DNA of 64,000 nt from Burkholderia anthina (lineage in GTDB: Bacteria; Pseudomonadota; Gammaproteobacteria; Burkholderiales; Burkholderiaceae). The notes beneath the pieces were generated by a model. That model was not told the origin of the DNA. It ran no database searches and worked only from the letters and a program-made list of their open reading frames with translations. The position numbers and the translations under genes are program-made. The first letter of the stretch is position 1. Each line of letters opens with the position of its first letter. Shown piece after piece: positions 16,373 to 25,117 of the stretch. Location: NCBI RefSeq assembly GCF_902498995.1, contig NZ_CABVLY010000007.1, positions 210,205-274,204 on the forward strand. The letters are read 5' to 3'.

Positions 16373-17979
16373 GCGGCCTCCCCGTGAAGGCATCCGCCAA
16401 GCGGATCGCCGATCGGCCCGCATGCCGCAAGTCGCGCGGTCAGCGCGCGCAACTCCGCCTCGAGCGGCCGGTCCTCGACCACCGGCGGCGATTGTCGGCC
16501 CACGTCGTCTATGAACGCGCGAAGCGCGGGCGAAAGCTGCGTCCGCGGGTCGTCGCGCAGCCGCAGCCGCACGGCCTGCACGGTCGCGAGCACGTGCGCC
16601 GAGGCAACCTGCTCGGTCAGGGCCAGCACGCGCAGGCAGTCGCGCGCGGCGATCGTTCCCATGCTGACCTTGTCCTGATTGTGCGACTCCGTCGAGCGCG
16701 AAAACACGCTCGCCGGCATCGTGTGTTTCAGCGCCTCGGCCGTCCATGCGGACGACGATATCTGCACGGCCTTGAACCCGTGGTTGATCGGGGCCCGTTC
16801 CGGGGCAGCGCCCGTCAGGTTGCGCGGCAGTCCGTTACTGAACTTGTCGTCGACCAGCAGCGCGAGCTGACGATCCATCAGGTCCGCGAGATTGGCCACC
16901 GCCGTCTTCAGCGCATCCATCGCGAACGCGATATGACCGCCGTAGAAATTGCCGCCATGCAGGACGCATCCTTCGTCCGGATCGATTAGCGGATTGTCGT
17001 TCGCACTGTTCAGCTCGTTCTCGATATCGCGGCGCATCCACGACAATGCGTCGCGCGCCACGCCGATCACGTGCGGCGCGCACCGGACCGAATAGCGATC
17101 CTGCAGGCGACGCTCCGGCAATTCGTCGCGCCCGGCCAGATCTGCCCGTATCCATGCGGCCACCTCGGCCTGCCCCGCGTGCGGTTTCGCGTCGAACAGC
17201 CGCGCGTCGAAGTGCCCCGCCCGTCCGTCGAGCGCGACGGTCGTCAATGCCGTCAGGCGGGCCGCCATTCGCGTCAAGTGATCGGCGCGCGCAAACGCGA
17301 GGCATGCCAGCCCGGTCATGACCGCCGTGCCGTTCATCAGCGCCAGCCCTTCCTTCGGCGCGAGCGTCAACGGGATGCGATCGATCGCGCGCCATGCGTC
17401 CCCCGCGTCCCGCTCGTCGCCAGCAAACGATACGGTGCGCTCGCCGATCAGGGCCGCGGCGACGTAGGACAGCGGCGTCAGGTCGCCGCTTGCGCCAACC
17501 GAGCCTTCCGACGGAATGCGCGGCAGAATACGGTGATTCACCAGATCGGCCAACCGTTCAAGCAGCGTGAATCGCACGCCCGAGTAGCCGAACGCGAGCG
17601 AATTGAGCCGTGCGACGATGACGGACAACGTTTGCGTCGCGTCGAACCAGTCGCCCATCCCGCATCCGTGATAGCGGGTCAGCTGCAGCGGCAACGCTTC
17701 GACGAGCGGCGGCGGCACCTCGACCACGCACGCGTCGCCATAGCCTGTCGTGACACCGTACAGGGTGCCGCCGTTCGCGAGATAGTCACGCAACCAGGTT
17801 GCGCCGCGCTCGATCCGCGCACGCCATGCGGGCCCCGCATTCAGCGCGACCGGTGCACCGTCGCGGGCAATCGCGACGACGTCCTCGATCGTCAGATGCC
17901 GGTCGCCGATCACGATGGCAGGCCGGTCCGTATCCACCGCGGCGGTTGCCGCGACGTTCTTCATGTCATGTTCGGCCAC
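16369..17979 (-). CDS. Aromatic amino acid ammonia-lyase (HAL/PAL/TAL family)
   Basis: A 536-residue MIO enzyme releasing ammonia from an aromatic amino acid to give an arylacrylate, the logical starter of the polyene. The MIO triad Ala163-Ser164-Gly165 is in SVGASGDLTPLSY, the catalytic Tyr74 in LYGVTTGYGD, and NDNPLID follows in the second half. The start is GTG 17979, because GGAGG at 17985-17989 is 5 bases from it but 20 from the ATG at 17964. At the two substrate-selectivity positions it reads Tyr103-His104 (TRYHGCGMG), neither His-Leu (bacterial TAL), Phe-Leu (PAL) nor Ser-His (HAL) as I recall them. Context favours tyrosine; histidine use as in HutH is less likely since no hut genes are nearby. 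Confidence 0.87.
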   Translation of the reverse strand: MAEHDMKNVAATAAVDTDRPAIVIGDRHLTIEDVVAIARDGAPVALNAGPAWRARIERGATWLRDYLANGGTLYGVTTGYGDACVVEVPPPLVEALPLQLTRYHGCGMGDWFDATQTLSVIVARLNSLAFGYSGVRFTLLERLADLVNHRILPRIPSEGSVGASGDLTPLSYVAAALIGERTVSFAGDERDAGDAWRAIDRIPLTLAPKEGLALMNGTAVMTGLACLAFARADHLTRMAARLTALTTVALDGRAGHFDARLFDAKPHAGQAEVAAWIRADLAGRDELPERRLQDRYSVRCAPHVIGVARDALSWMRRDIENELNSANDNPLIDPDEGCVLHGGNFYGGHIAFAMDALKTAVANLADLMDRQLALLVDDKFSNGLPRNLTGAAPERAPINHGFKAVQISSSAWTAEALKHTMPASVFSRSTESHNQDKVSMGTIAARDCLRVLALTEQVASAHVLATVQAVRLRLRDDPRTQLSPALRAFIDDVGRQSPPVVEDRPLEAELRALTARLAACGPIGDPLGGCLHGEAA

Positions 17980-19672
17980 GCGGACCTCCGTTGGGCCGCG
18001 CCCAAAAATCGAAGAAGTTGAACCATTGATAGGGAGCCTTGCGGCAATAGTGCTCGAGCCGCGCGGCATAGCGCTGCGCCCACGCGGCGACATGGCTGGC
18101 GCGCTCTCGGCGCGGCAGCTCGATGCGGTCAGCGAACGGCTCGAAATAGAGCCGGTAGCCGTGCTGCTCCTTCAGGCAGAAGAACAGGTAGACCGGGCAA
18201 CCGAGCGCGTGGGCGAGGATGTACGGGCCCTGCGCGAACGAGGCCGTCGCGTCGAAAAAGCGCGCGTCGACGGTTTTACCGGAATCGTGCGGCGGCACGC
18301 GGTCGCCGACGATCACGAGCAACTCGCCCGCATCGATCCGCGACTGCATCATCATCGCCGTATCCGGGCCGAAGTCGGACACCTCGACGAGCTGCTTGCC
18401 GAATTCCCGGTTCGCGCCGGCAAGCACGCCGGTAAAGCGTTTCGCATGCTCGGTATAGACGATCGCCGTCACCTTCGCATGCGCATCGCGCAACGCGAGC
18501 GCCCGCGTCATCTCCAGGTTGCCCAGATGCGCGCCGATCACGAGCGCGCCGCGTCCGCTCGCGGCAAGCGCATCGAATGCGGACGAATCGTCGAAACTCA
18601 CGTCGAGTTCGTCGAGACGGCCGGACCAGGCGACGAATTTGTCGAATCCCGCCTGCGCGAAGGCAAGCATGTGCCGATACGCGCTGCGCCAGCCCGGCTT
18701 CGGCACGGCCACCGCTTGCGCTTCGCGCAGGCGCGCGAAATACGCATGCGATGCGGTGCGCGCCGCGCGGTTCGTCAGCAAGAAATAGCCGACGACCGGA
18801 TGCAGCCAGAACGACGTGAAGCCCTTGCCGAACCAGCGGCAGCTCAGCGCCAGCAACGCCATCCCGATACGGCTGCCGCGTTCCGGCATGCGCCACCATG
18901 CGCGCGTGCGGTTCGCCGGCAACGCGTCGCGTCGTTCGACGAGCCGGCGCGTCAGTAACATCGGCGCGCGCACGAGCATCCCCGCGACGAGCCGCGCATG
19001 ACTCATGCTGATGCGCACGTTGTCGCGCCAGACGTCGAAATGCGATACGCCGTCGGCCGGGTAGACCACGCGCGTCGGGATCGTCCTGAACGCCAGGCCA
19101 CGCCAGTGAAGCCGGACCAGGATTTCGCTGTCGAAAGCCATTCGCGTCGGCATCGACACCGCGTCGATCAGCTCGCAGACGGCATCGACCGGATAAAGAC
19201 GAAACCCGCACATCGCATCGGGGATATCCAGCGACAGCGTTTCGATCCACACCCATGCGTGCGTCAGGTAGCGGCCGTAAAGACGCGCCTTCGGCACGCT
19301 ATCGTCGAAACGCGGCCGCCCCAGAATCACGGCATCCGGCTCGATCTGAGCAGCCGCCACGAACTTCGGCACATCAGCGGCGTCGTGCTGGCCGTCGGCG
19401 TCGATCTGGATCGCGTGCCGATAGCCGCGTGCGTGCGCGGCGCGCAATCCGGCCATGACCGCCGCGCCCTTTCCACCATTGGCGGGCAATTGCAGCAGCG
19501 TCATGGACGCGGCGTACTGCTCGGCCAGCGCGGCCAGCACTCGACGGGTCGACTCGTCGCTGCCATCATCCACCACCAGGATCGGCAGACCGTGCACGGC
19601 GAGGCGCGCCAGCGTTCCGCCGATCGCGTCACGATGGTTGTAGATCGGAATAACGATGCAGGTACCGCTCAT
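17966..19672 (-). CDS. Fused family-2 glycosyltransferase / LpxL-like acyltransferase (ApeJ-like)
   Basis: A 568-residue two-domain enzyme. Residues 5-235 are a GT-A glycosyltransferase (VVDDGSDE at 33-40, the metal-binding DAD at 91-93, FDSEI at 180-184). Residues about 270-560 are a lysophospholipid acyltransferase of the LpxL/HtrB type, with AHLGNLEM (His382 and Glu387) and GDRVPPHD. It would link a sugar to the head or anchor and acylate it, forming the outer-membrane glycolipid. The ATG at 19672 overlaps the ligase stop by ATGA. The same fusion is known from other aryl polyene clusters. Confidence 0.85.
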   Translation of the reverse strand: MSGTCIVIPIYNHRDAIGGTLARLAVHGLPILVVDDGSDESTRRVLAALAEQYAASMTLLQLPANGGKGAAVMAGLRAAHARGYRHAIQIDADGQHDAADVPKFVAAAQIEPDAVILGRPRFDDSVPKARLYGRYLTHAWVWIETLSLDIPDAMCGFRLYPVDAVCELIDAVSMPTRMAFDSEILVRLHWRGLAFRTIPTRVVYPADGVSHFDVWRDNVRISMSHARLVAGMLVRAPMLLTRRLVERRDALPANRTRAWWRMPERGSRIGMALLALSCRWFGKGFTSFWLHPVVGYFLLTNRAARTASHAYFARLREAQAVAVPKPGWRSAYRHMLAFAQAGFDKFVAWSGRLDELDVSFDDSSAFDALAASGRGALVIGAHLGNLEMTRALALRDAHAKVTAIVYTEHAKRFTGVLAGANREFGKQLVEVSDFGPDTAMMMQSRIDAGELLVIVGDRVPPHDSGKTVDARFFDATASFAQGPYILAHALGCPVYLFFCLKEQHGYRLYFEPFADRIELPRRERASHVAAWAQRYAARLEHYCRKAPYQWFNFFDFWARPNGGPRGRT

Positions 19673-21360
19673 CTCGCCGCCGCGCCATAGACCAACACGC
19701 CCGACGTGCATTCCCGGCCGCCGCACCGGAACGCGAAGCGCGCGCATCCGCGCGCCGGATCGTGCGCGATACGCAGCGCCAGCACCGCGCCGGGCGGCAC
19801 CGGTGCCTTGAATTTCAGGTGTTCGACCGAGCGGATTTCCCGCACGGCCGGTATTTCGCGACCGGCAAGCCGCGCGGCCCAGTCGATCTGCACGACGCCG
19901 GGCAGGATCGGCAGCCCTGGAAAATGCCCTTCGAAATGCGCCAGTGCGGGCGGCACGCGCAGTTCATAATGCAGCGCGTCATCGTCGCTGCGCCACGACG
20001 CGAGCAGCTCGAAACCCTCCGGCGCGACCTTGAAGGCCGCCGCCAGCACGGCCGCCGGCAATTTCCCGCGCGTATCGAACGGCATCGCGTGCAGGAATCG
20101 CCAGTAGCGCGGCAACGCGGCCGCATCGACATAGGCGCCGAGCGCATGCCGCAAAGTCGTGGCGACCGCGATCCGGCCGTCCGTGACCAGCGCGTCTCGC
20201 CCCGCCGCGCTCAATACCGCGACGACGCCGACATGGGCGCGCGTCGTGCCGTCGACCACCACCGCGGCCGCCTGTTCGACGTATGCATGTGCGAGTATCC
20301 GCGCCTCGAGTTCCGGCAGCGACACGCGCTTGCCGTCGAGTTTGACGACGCGGTCGCGTCGTCCCACGAGCGCGAAGCGCCCCTGTGCGTCGAATCGCGC
20401 GGTGTCGTCGGTGCTATGCCAGCCATCGTGACCGAGATGGCCAGAGCGAACGCACAGCACACTGTCGTCGTCACAGCGCACGTCGACGCCGGTCAGCGGC
20501 TGCCACGCGGGCGAGACGTCCTGACGCCGCCATGCGATGCCGCCGGTTTCGGTACTGCCAAAGATCTCGAGCGGCGCGGCGCCGAACGCGTTCGAATACG
20601 CCGCTGCCGCATCGGCCGGCAGCGGGCCGCCCGACGAGAAGAACGCGCACGGCGCGGGCTCCTGCATCGGAAAACCGGACAATGCCGGCCAGCGCATCAG
20701 TTGCGACGGCGTCGAGACCACGACGACGACGCCATACGCGGCGAGCCGCTGCTGCAGTTGCAGCGGCTCGAGCACCGGCGTCCGGTCAAACGCGCGCCCC
20801 GCCGCCAGCGGCCACAGGATTCTGAAGAGCAGCCCGTAGATGTGGTGATGCGGCACGCTCGACAGCGTCACGGCCGCACCGATCCGGTCGCCCCATTCGC
20901 GTTGCAGCGTACGCACTTCGGCATCGAACTGCGCAAGCGACTTCCGCACCGGCTTCGCGGTGCCGCTGCTGCCGGAGGTGTAAAGCGTCACCGCGACGGC
21001 CGCGTCGATCGGGCAACCGGCGACGGCAGGTTCGCGTTCCGGGTCGTGCTCGCACGCGGCCAGTGCCGGCGCATCGAGCACCAGATCGTACGCATGGGCG
21101 AGATCGCGGAGATAGCCTGGCGCGTTGCTCGCCGGAATCACGACTTCCCCATGCGCCGCCACCGCAAAGAAAGCGCACGCGAAATCGTACGGATCGTCCG
21201 TGCAGATCGCGACCCGTCGCGCGCCGCTCGCCTGCATCATCCGCGCGATGGCCCCCGCGCGAGCGCGCAGATCGCCGAGCGTCAGCACCTCCGCGCCATT
21301 GCGACACACCGCCGTTGCATCATCTGCCGCGGCACATAGCATCTCGTGCAGAGCGATCAT
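19669..21360 (-). CDS. Acyl-activating enzyme fused to a FabA/Z-type dehydratase domain (ApeH-ApeI fusion)
   Basis: A 563-residue fusion. Residues 1-440 form an adenylate-forming ligase: P-loop LYTSGSSGTAKP at 126-137, FGSTETGG at 267-274, and the C-terminal lysine Lys433 in TRGKLP. Residues about 450-563 are a hotdog dehydratase with FEGHFPGLPILPGVV (His479). The ligase would activate the arylacrylate and load an ACP; the second domain removes water during elongation. In E. coli these are two genes as I recall. The start at ATG 21360 overlaps the membrane-protein stop. The ligase part is short and compact, as in ApeH-type enzymes, rather than a full CoA ligase. Confidence 0.83.
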   Translation of the reverse strand: MIALHEMLCAAADDATAVCRNGAEVLTLGDLRARAGAIARMMQASGARRVAICTDDPYDFACAFFAVAAHGEVVIPASNAPGYLRDLAHAYDLVLDAPALAACEHDPEREPAVAGCPIDAAVAVTLYTSGSSGTAKPVRKSLAQFDAEVRTLQREWGDRIGAAVTLSSVPHHHIYGLLFRILWPLAAGRAFDRTPVLEPLQLQQRLAAYGVVVVVSTPSQLMRWPALSGFPMQEPAPCAFFSSGGPLPADAAAAYSNAFGAAPLEIFGSTETGGIAWRRQDVSPAWQPLTGVDVRCDDDSVLCVRSGHLGHDGWHSTDDTARFDAQGRFALVGRRDRVVKLDGKRVSLPELEARILAHAYVEQAAAVVVDGTTRAHVGVVAVLSAAGRDALVTDGRIAVATTLRHALGAYVDAAALPRYWRFLHAMPFDTRGKLPAAVLAAAFKVAPEGFELLASWRSDDDALHYELRVPPALAHFEGHFPGLPILPGVVQIDWAARLAGREIPAVREIRSVEHLKFKAPVPPGAVLALRIAHDPARGCARFAFRCGGRECTSGVLVYGAAAR

Positions 21361-21992
21361 GCGACACCCGTTCGTTTCCGTCTGGCCGCGACGACGACGC
21401 TGCGCCACAGCCACTCACCCGCGAGCAACGCGCCGATCAGCACGTACGCGACCAGCCCGTTGTAAAGCGCCCACGACGCCCGGCTCCAGCAGAGCGCCGT
21501 GTAGACCGAAAAACCGCCGTTCACGATGAAGAATACGCACCACACCTGGGTGACGCGGCGCGTGTACCGGACGATTTCCAGGCTCGGCTCGGGATGGGTC
21601 AATCGTGCGAATTTCTCTATCATTGTCGGGCCGCGCCGGAGCGTCACGCCGAACGCGACCAGCAAACCGGCACTCACGCATGCAGGATAAAGATGAAGAA
21701 GACGTTCGCTGTCGGTCACGGCAATCGCGGCGGACAACACGGTCAATGCGCCGGCCACGCACCAGTCAAGCGTTGTGATCCGTTTGAGCGTTTTCGCGAG
21801 CGTGCCCTTGCCGATCATACGTTGGAGCCACAGCAACGCGACCAGCAGGCAGCCGACATAACGCGGCGACATGTGTTGCCACGCAAACAGGATGACGAGC
21901 GGATAGGCTGCCACCAGCGCCGCCCTCGCCGCGACGCCTGCGCAGCGCAGCAAGCCGGTGCAGGTAGTCGCTCGCATGCCCGTCGCCGTCAC
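21357..21992 (-). CDS. Polytopic membrane protein of aryl polyene clusters (COG4648-like)
   Basis: A 211-residue protein with about five to six hydrophobic segments (for example ALVAAYPLVILFAW, CLLVALLWL, WALYNGLVAYVLIGALL) and a basic tail. A GTG at 21992 gives a GTGA overlap with the ACP stop; an ATG at 21977 is the alternative. It occupies the place of the conserved membrane protein (ApeG-like) between ACPs and ligase. The biochemical role is unknown even in studied clusters. Confidence 0.68.
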   Translation of the reverse strand: MTATGMRATTCTGLLRCAGVAARAALVAAYPLVILFAWQHMSPRYVGCLLVALLWLQRMIGKGTLAKTLKRITTLDWCVAGALTVLSAAIAVTDSERLLHLYPACVSAGLLVAFGVTLRRGPTMIEKFARLTHPEPSLEIVRYTRRVTQVWCVFFIVNGGFSVYTALCWSRASWALYNGLVAYVLIGALLAGEWLWRSVVVAARRKRTGVA

Positions 21993-22237
21993 GCGCGCGC
22001 GAGCAACGCGTGAACCGCGGCAATGACGTCACCGACAGTCCGCACGGACTTGAATTCTTCGGGCTTGATGCGCTTGCCCGTCATTTCCTGCAGCTTGATG
22101 GCCAGATCGACCGCGTCGATGCTGTCCAGATCGAGCTCGTCGAACAGGTGCGTATCGGGTGTCACGCGCTCCGGCTCGATCGCGAAATTCTCATGAAAAA
22201 TGGCGCGAATGCGCTCCAAGATTTCTGCATCGGTCAC
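21989..22237 (-). CDS. Acyl carrier protein 2 of the cluster
   Basis: An 82-residue ACP. The 4'-phosphopantetheine attachment site is Ser39 in ELDLDSIDAVDLAIKL. It starts with GTG 22237 in a GTGA overlap with the other ACP gene. Surface is acidic and the four-helix pattern is standard. Two different ACPs are usual in aryl polyene systems, possibly one for the starter and one for chain growth. No phosphopantetheinyl transferase is in the window. Confidence 0.9.
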   Translation of the reverse strand: MTDAEILERIRAIFHENFAIEPERVTPDTHLFDELDLDSIDAVDLAIKLQEMTGKRIKPEEFKSVRTVGDVIAAVHALLARA

Positions 22238-22539
22238 GAATGACTCCCTTTTTCCAGCATGGCTTCTTGCGATGCCTGACGCGATTGCTGGTCGGCAATG
22301 AAAGCCACCAGCGTGTTGATCGAACGGAAATGGGCTTTCGTGCGCTCGTCGTTCGCTGCGATCGTCAGGTGAAACTTCTTGCGCAGCATGATGCCGACTT
22401 CGAGCGCATCGACCGAATCGAGGCCGATCCCGTCGGTCGAGAACAGCGGTGCATCGTCGTCGATATCGTCGACCGTCATGTCGCTGAGGTCGAGCATCTC
22501 GATCAGAAGCTGCTTAATTTGCAGTTTTAAAGTATCCAT
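22234..22539 (-). CDS. Acyl carrier protein 1 of the cluster
   Basis: A 101-residue ACP with Ser42 in GIGLDSVDALEVGIML as the phosphopantetheine site. The start at ATG 22539 lies 26 bases inside the end of the acyltransferase gene; no strong ribosome site is visible, so coupling is likely. The C-terminal tail (SRQASQEAMLEKGSHS) is longer than usual. Confidence 0.88.
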   Translation of the reverse strand: MDTLKLQIKQLLIEMLDLSDMTVDDIDDDAPLFSTDGIGLDSVDALEVGIMLRKKFHLTIAANDERTKAHFRSINTLVAFIADQQSRQASQEAMLEKGSHS

Positions 22540-23308
22540 GCTGAAACAGGCTTTGAGTAATGTGCACTTCCACCTCGCGGGCGATGCTGCGAGCAGCGAT
22601 CGACGGCGACGTCGCGCCCGGTGCCAGCCGGCTCGGATCCATCGGTTCGAGCACGTCGATGCGCATGCGAAACGCACGAGACGGCACGTGATACCAGCGC
22701 AGCGTCTTGGTGAAGACCGGAGGATCGCAGTCGATCAGCACCGGTTGAATCCGGCTGCGCGACTGCAGTGCCATATGCGCGAAACCGCGCGAGAACGCAT
22801 GCAGACGATTGTCGCCCGGGCTGCGCGTCCCTTCCGGGAAGACGATCATCGTGTAGCCCGCCGCCAGTTGCCGTGCCCCGGCCTCGACGAGATCGACGGC
22901 ATCGGCATTGCTCACGTATTCGGCCGCGCGGACGATACCCCAGAAACAGGGGTTGCCCCAGTGCGCACGCTTGACGACGCAGCAGGCCTTCGGCGTCAGC
23001 GACAGCAGCACCATCACGTCGAGCCACGTCGGATGATTAGCGACAACGATTACCGGGCCGTCTTGTGCAAGGCCCTCGACACCGCTCGACTCGAGCTTCA
23101 TCACGCCGACGCGCTGCAGCAGCGCGACCAGCGCGCGGAAGAAATAATGGATGACGAGCGTCACGCCACGCTGGCGTGAGCGTCGGTGCGGCCACAGCAT
23201 GCCGACGACGATCGCCAGCAACGAGAACACTGATCCGCACAGTGCGAAAAACGCGAGGCTCGTGCCGGTCGCGAACAGGCGCCAGCCGTAGTCAAGCCGC
23301 GCGATCAT
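22514..23308 (-). CDS. PlsC-type lysophospholipid acyltransferase (ApeD-like)
   Basis: A 264-residue membrane-bound acyltransferase. An N-terminal helix (about 11-38) is followed by motif I NHPTWLD (His92, Asp97), motif III FPEGTRS at 157-163 and a proline-rich motif IV area. GGAGC lies 4 bases before ATG 23308, which is inside the preceding gene (17-base overlap). It probably adds an acyl chain to build the lipid anchor of the polyene. Confidence 0.85.
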   Translation of the reverse strand: MIARLDYGWRLFATGTSLAFFALCGSVFSLLAIVVGMLWPHRRSRQRGVTLVIHYFFRALVALLQRVGVMKLESSGVEGLAQDGPVIVVANHPTWLDVMVLLSLTPKACCVVKRAHWGNPCFWGIVRAAEYVSNADAVDLVEAGARQLAAGYTMIVFPEGTRSPGDNRLHAFSRGFAHMALQSRSRIQPVLIDCDPPVFTKTLRWYHVPSRAFRMRIDVLEPMDPSRLAPGATSPSIAARSIAREVEVHITQSLFQHGYFKTAN

Positions 23309-23978
23309 GCCAGCTCCATCGCCACATTGCTTGCTGGCTGCGGCATGACGCTGTCGTGCGCGCCGACAGGCAGCGCAGCACCGCCGTGCAGTGCGTGCCG
23401 GCCGCATCGTCGGGCTCTTGCGCGTCGTGCGCCGCTATCTCGCAGGTCAGATAGCCGGCCGGCTCGTCTGCACCGATCAGCATCGCAAGTCCGACGCTCT
23501 CCGGGTCGTCATCGACGGCGCCATATACCGGATCGGCCGGCTCGTGCGCATAGACGAGCAACACCGGCGACGCCGGCGACGTTTCATATTGGGAAAATGC
23601 TTCGAGCAACGCGTAGCCGAGGGTTTCGTGGCCGGCTGCGACCGCGGTCGCAGCCGATCGATCGCGCCTGGCAATTCCGAATATGCCCGTGACCGCGTTG
23701 AGGACCGAGAGACTGAAGGCCGTTGGGGAGACCGGTTCTGCGGCGCCGATGTCGGCGAGAATGCCGGTGGTGCGTGTCAACTCGCCATGGCGCGACGCGA
23801 ATACCATCCGCAACGGATGCTCCGCTCCGGCACAGTCATAGGCTGCCTGAAGCGCGAGACGCGACAGCCGGCTCAAGCGGCGTCGCACCATCGGATCGAG
23901 GGCTTCGACGCCCGGCACCCCCGCGGTCGAAATCGACGTCCATCTGGCGATTGGCATGGTCCAATGCAAATCGGCCAT
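23292..23978 (-). CDS. Degenerate ketosynthase N-terminal-like protein (ApeC-like partner)
   Basis: A 228-residue protein resembling the N-terminal half of a ketosynthase (thiolase fold; MVFASRHGELTRT near 60, SPTAFSLSVLNAVTG near 90). Where active KSs carry cysteine it has TAVAAGHETLG, so it cannot condense by itself. Such proteins (Pfam Ketoacyl-synt_2) pair with a complete KS as a chain-length-factor-like subunit in aryl polyene systems. It is the first gene of the operon; the start at ATG 23978 has only a weak GAGAA site. A possible promoter lies in the AT-rich stretch just upstream (24000-24050), not resolved. Confidence 0.78.
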   Translation of the reverse strand: MADLHWTMPIARWTSISTAGVPGVEALDPMVRRRLSRLSRLALQAAYDCAGAEHPLRMVFASRHGELTRTTGILADIGAAEPVSPTAFSLSVLNAVTGIFGIARRDRSAATAVAAGHETLGYALLEAFSQYETSPASPVLLVYAHEPADPVYGAVDDDPESVGLAMLIGADEPAGYLTCEIAAHDAQEPDDAAGTHCTAVLRCLSARTTASCRSQQAMWRWSWHDRAA

Positions 23979-24411
23979 TGTTGTTCTCGTTGAGGTGACT
24001 TTTCTTGAATGCTTTTATGTAGCGCGGCCCTGAATCAAGGCAGCTGCGCTCCGCTTTTCCGTGAAACCCGCTACCGCACGCATTGGCGCCCGGACGCCCG
24101 CAATCGACTCGCCATCTTGCGGCAATACCTCAAAAAAATGGAAGTCGCCATGCCTGCGAAGCTGGCAGCCGGATTATCAACCACTGCGATTGAATGATCG
24201 GCATCTCGGTGCGGCGAAACTGTAACAGGGCTGTTACAAAAGATCAACGCCACGGCGAGTGACGTCTTCGATATTTAACGATTTATCAATTTCTCGAAAA
24301 AGTCATGCATCGTCGGTTATCCAGACGATCACGATTCAGCGTACCTTGCGCCGGTCCGGCACTGAAATGGCTCATAATGCGCTCGATGCCGAATTCCCTG
24401 CTTCCCGTTCA
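23979..24411. other. Divergent control region of the polyene operon and yigZ
   Basis: A 430-base region with several AT-rich stretches. It holds an 18-bp palindrome (24221-24238) and no convincing gene; a 62-codon open frame at 24009-24197 has no motif or ribosome site. It must include the main promoter of the 17-kb polyene operon. Confidence 0.45.
24221..24238. promoter_or_regulatory. Operator-like palindrome TGTAACAG-GG-CTGTTACA
   Basis: A perfect 8-2-8 inverted repeat, 242 bases before the first polyene gene and 174 before yigZ. Size and symmetry suit a dimeric repressor (TetR/GntR/MarR size class). No regulator gene lies in the cluster, so the protein would act in trans. Confidence 0.45.
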
Positions 24412-24999
24412 ATGACTTACTCGCTCGCCACCACCTACACCCGGGAACTCGAAATCCGCAAGAGCCGCTTCATCGCGCACGCGATTCCCGTCGAGGACCG
24501 CGACGCCGCGATGCACGCGCTGCAGCGCCTGCGCGACGAGCATCCGACGGCCACCCACGTGTGCTGGGCGCTGCTCGCGGGCGGCCAGTCGGGCATGTCG
24601 GACGACGGCGAACCGTCGGGCACCGCCGGCCGGCCGATCCTCGAAGTGCTGCGCCATCACGATCTGGACGGCGTGCTCGGCGCGGTCGTCCGCTACTACG
24701 GCGGCGTGAAGCTCGGCGCCGGCGGCCTGGTGCGCGCCTATACCGACGCGATCGCATCGGCGCTGCTCGATGCCGAACGCGTCGAGCGCATTCGCTACAC
24801 GCGGTTCGCGATCGAAATCGGCTACCCCGACGAAGCGCGGGTGCGCCGCTGGATGGAACAGGCGGGCTACGAACTGGTGGACAGTGCTTACGGGATGACG
24901 GTGAAACTGGTGATCAAGCTGCCCGAAACGGCCGAGGCGGCCGCGAAAGCCGAGCTGTTCGACCTGACGCAAGGGCGCTCGGGCTTCCCCGATCTGTAA
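24412..24999 (+). CDS. YigZ/IMPACT family protein
   Basis: A 195-residue protein of the YigZ (IMPACT, UPF0029) family. EIRKSRFIAHA near 13-23 and the signature GQSGMSDDGEPSGTAGRPIL followed by VVRYYGGVKLGAGGLVRAY are unmistakable. I used ATG 24412 because family members begin just before the EIRKSRF strand; an ATG at 24367 is possible. The cellular role is uncertain; eukaryotic IMPACT acts on the Gcn2 stress pathway, bacterial YigZ is probably translation-linked. Confidence 0.88.
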   Translation: MTYSLATTYTRELEIRKSRFIAHAIPVEDRDAAMHALQRLRDEHPTATHVCWALLAGGQSGMSDDGEPSGTAGRPILEVLRHHDLDGVLGAVVRYYGGVKLGAGGLVRAYTDAIASALLDAERVERIRYTRFAIEIGYPDEARVRRWMEQAGYELVDSAYGMTVKLVIKLPETAEAAAKAELFDLTQGRSGFPDL

Positions 25000-25117
25000 T
25001 CGGGCGCGACCGGGAGGCGACCCGCGTCGCCGGCCGCCTCCGTACCGCGCGCCCGATCCGCGGCCGGCGCGCGCCGCGTTGCACGGCGCGCGTCTCCGGC
25101 CTCGTCCGCTCAATCGC

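Noticed and set aside
16369..17979. Calling the ammonia lyase HutH (histidine degradation)
   Set aside because: No hut genes are nearby, the selectivity residues do not match histidase, and it is locked into the polyene operon by overlaps.
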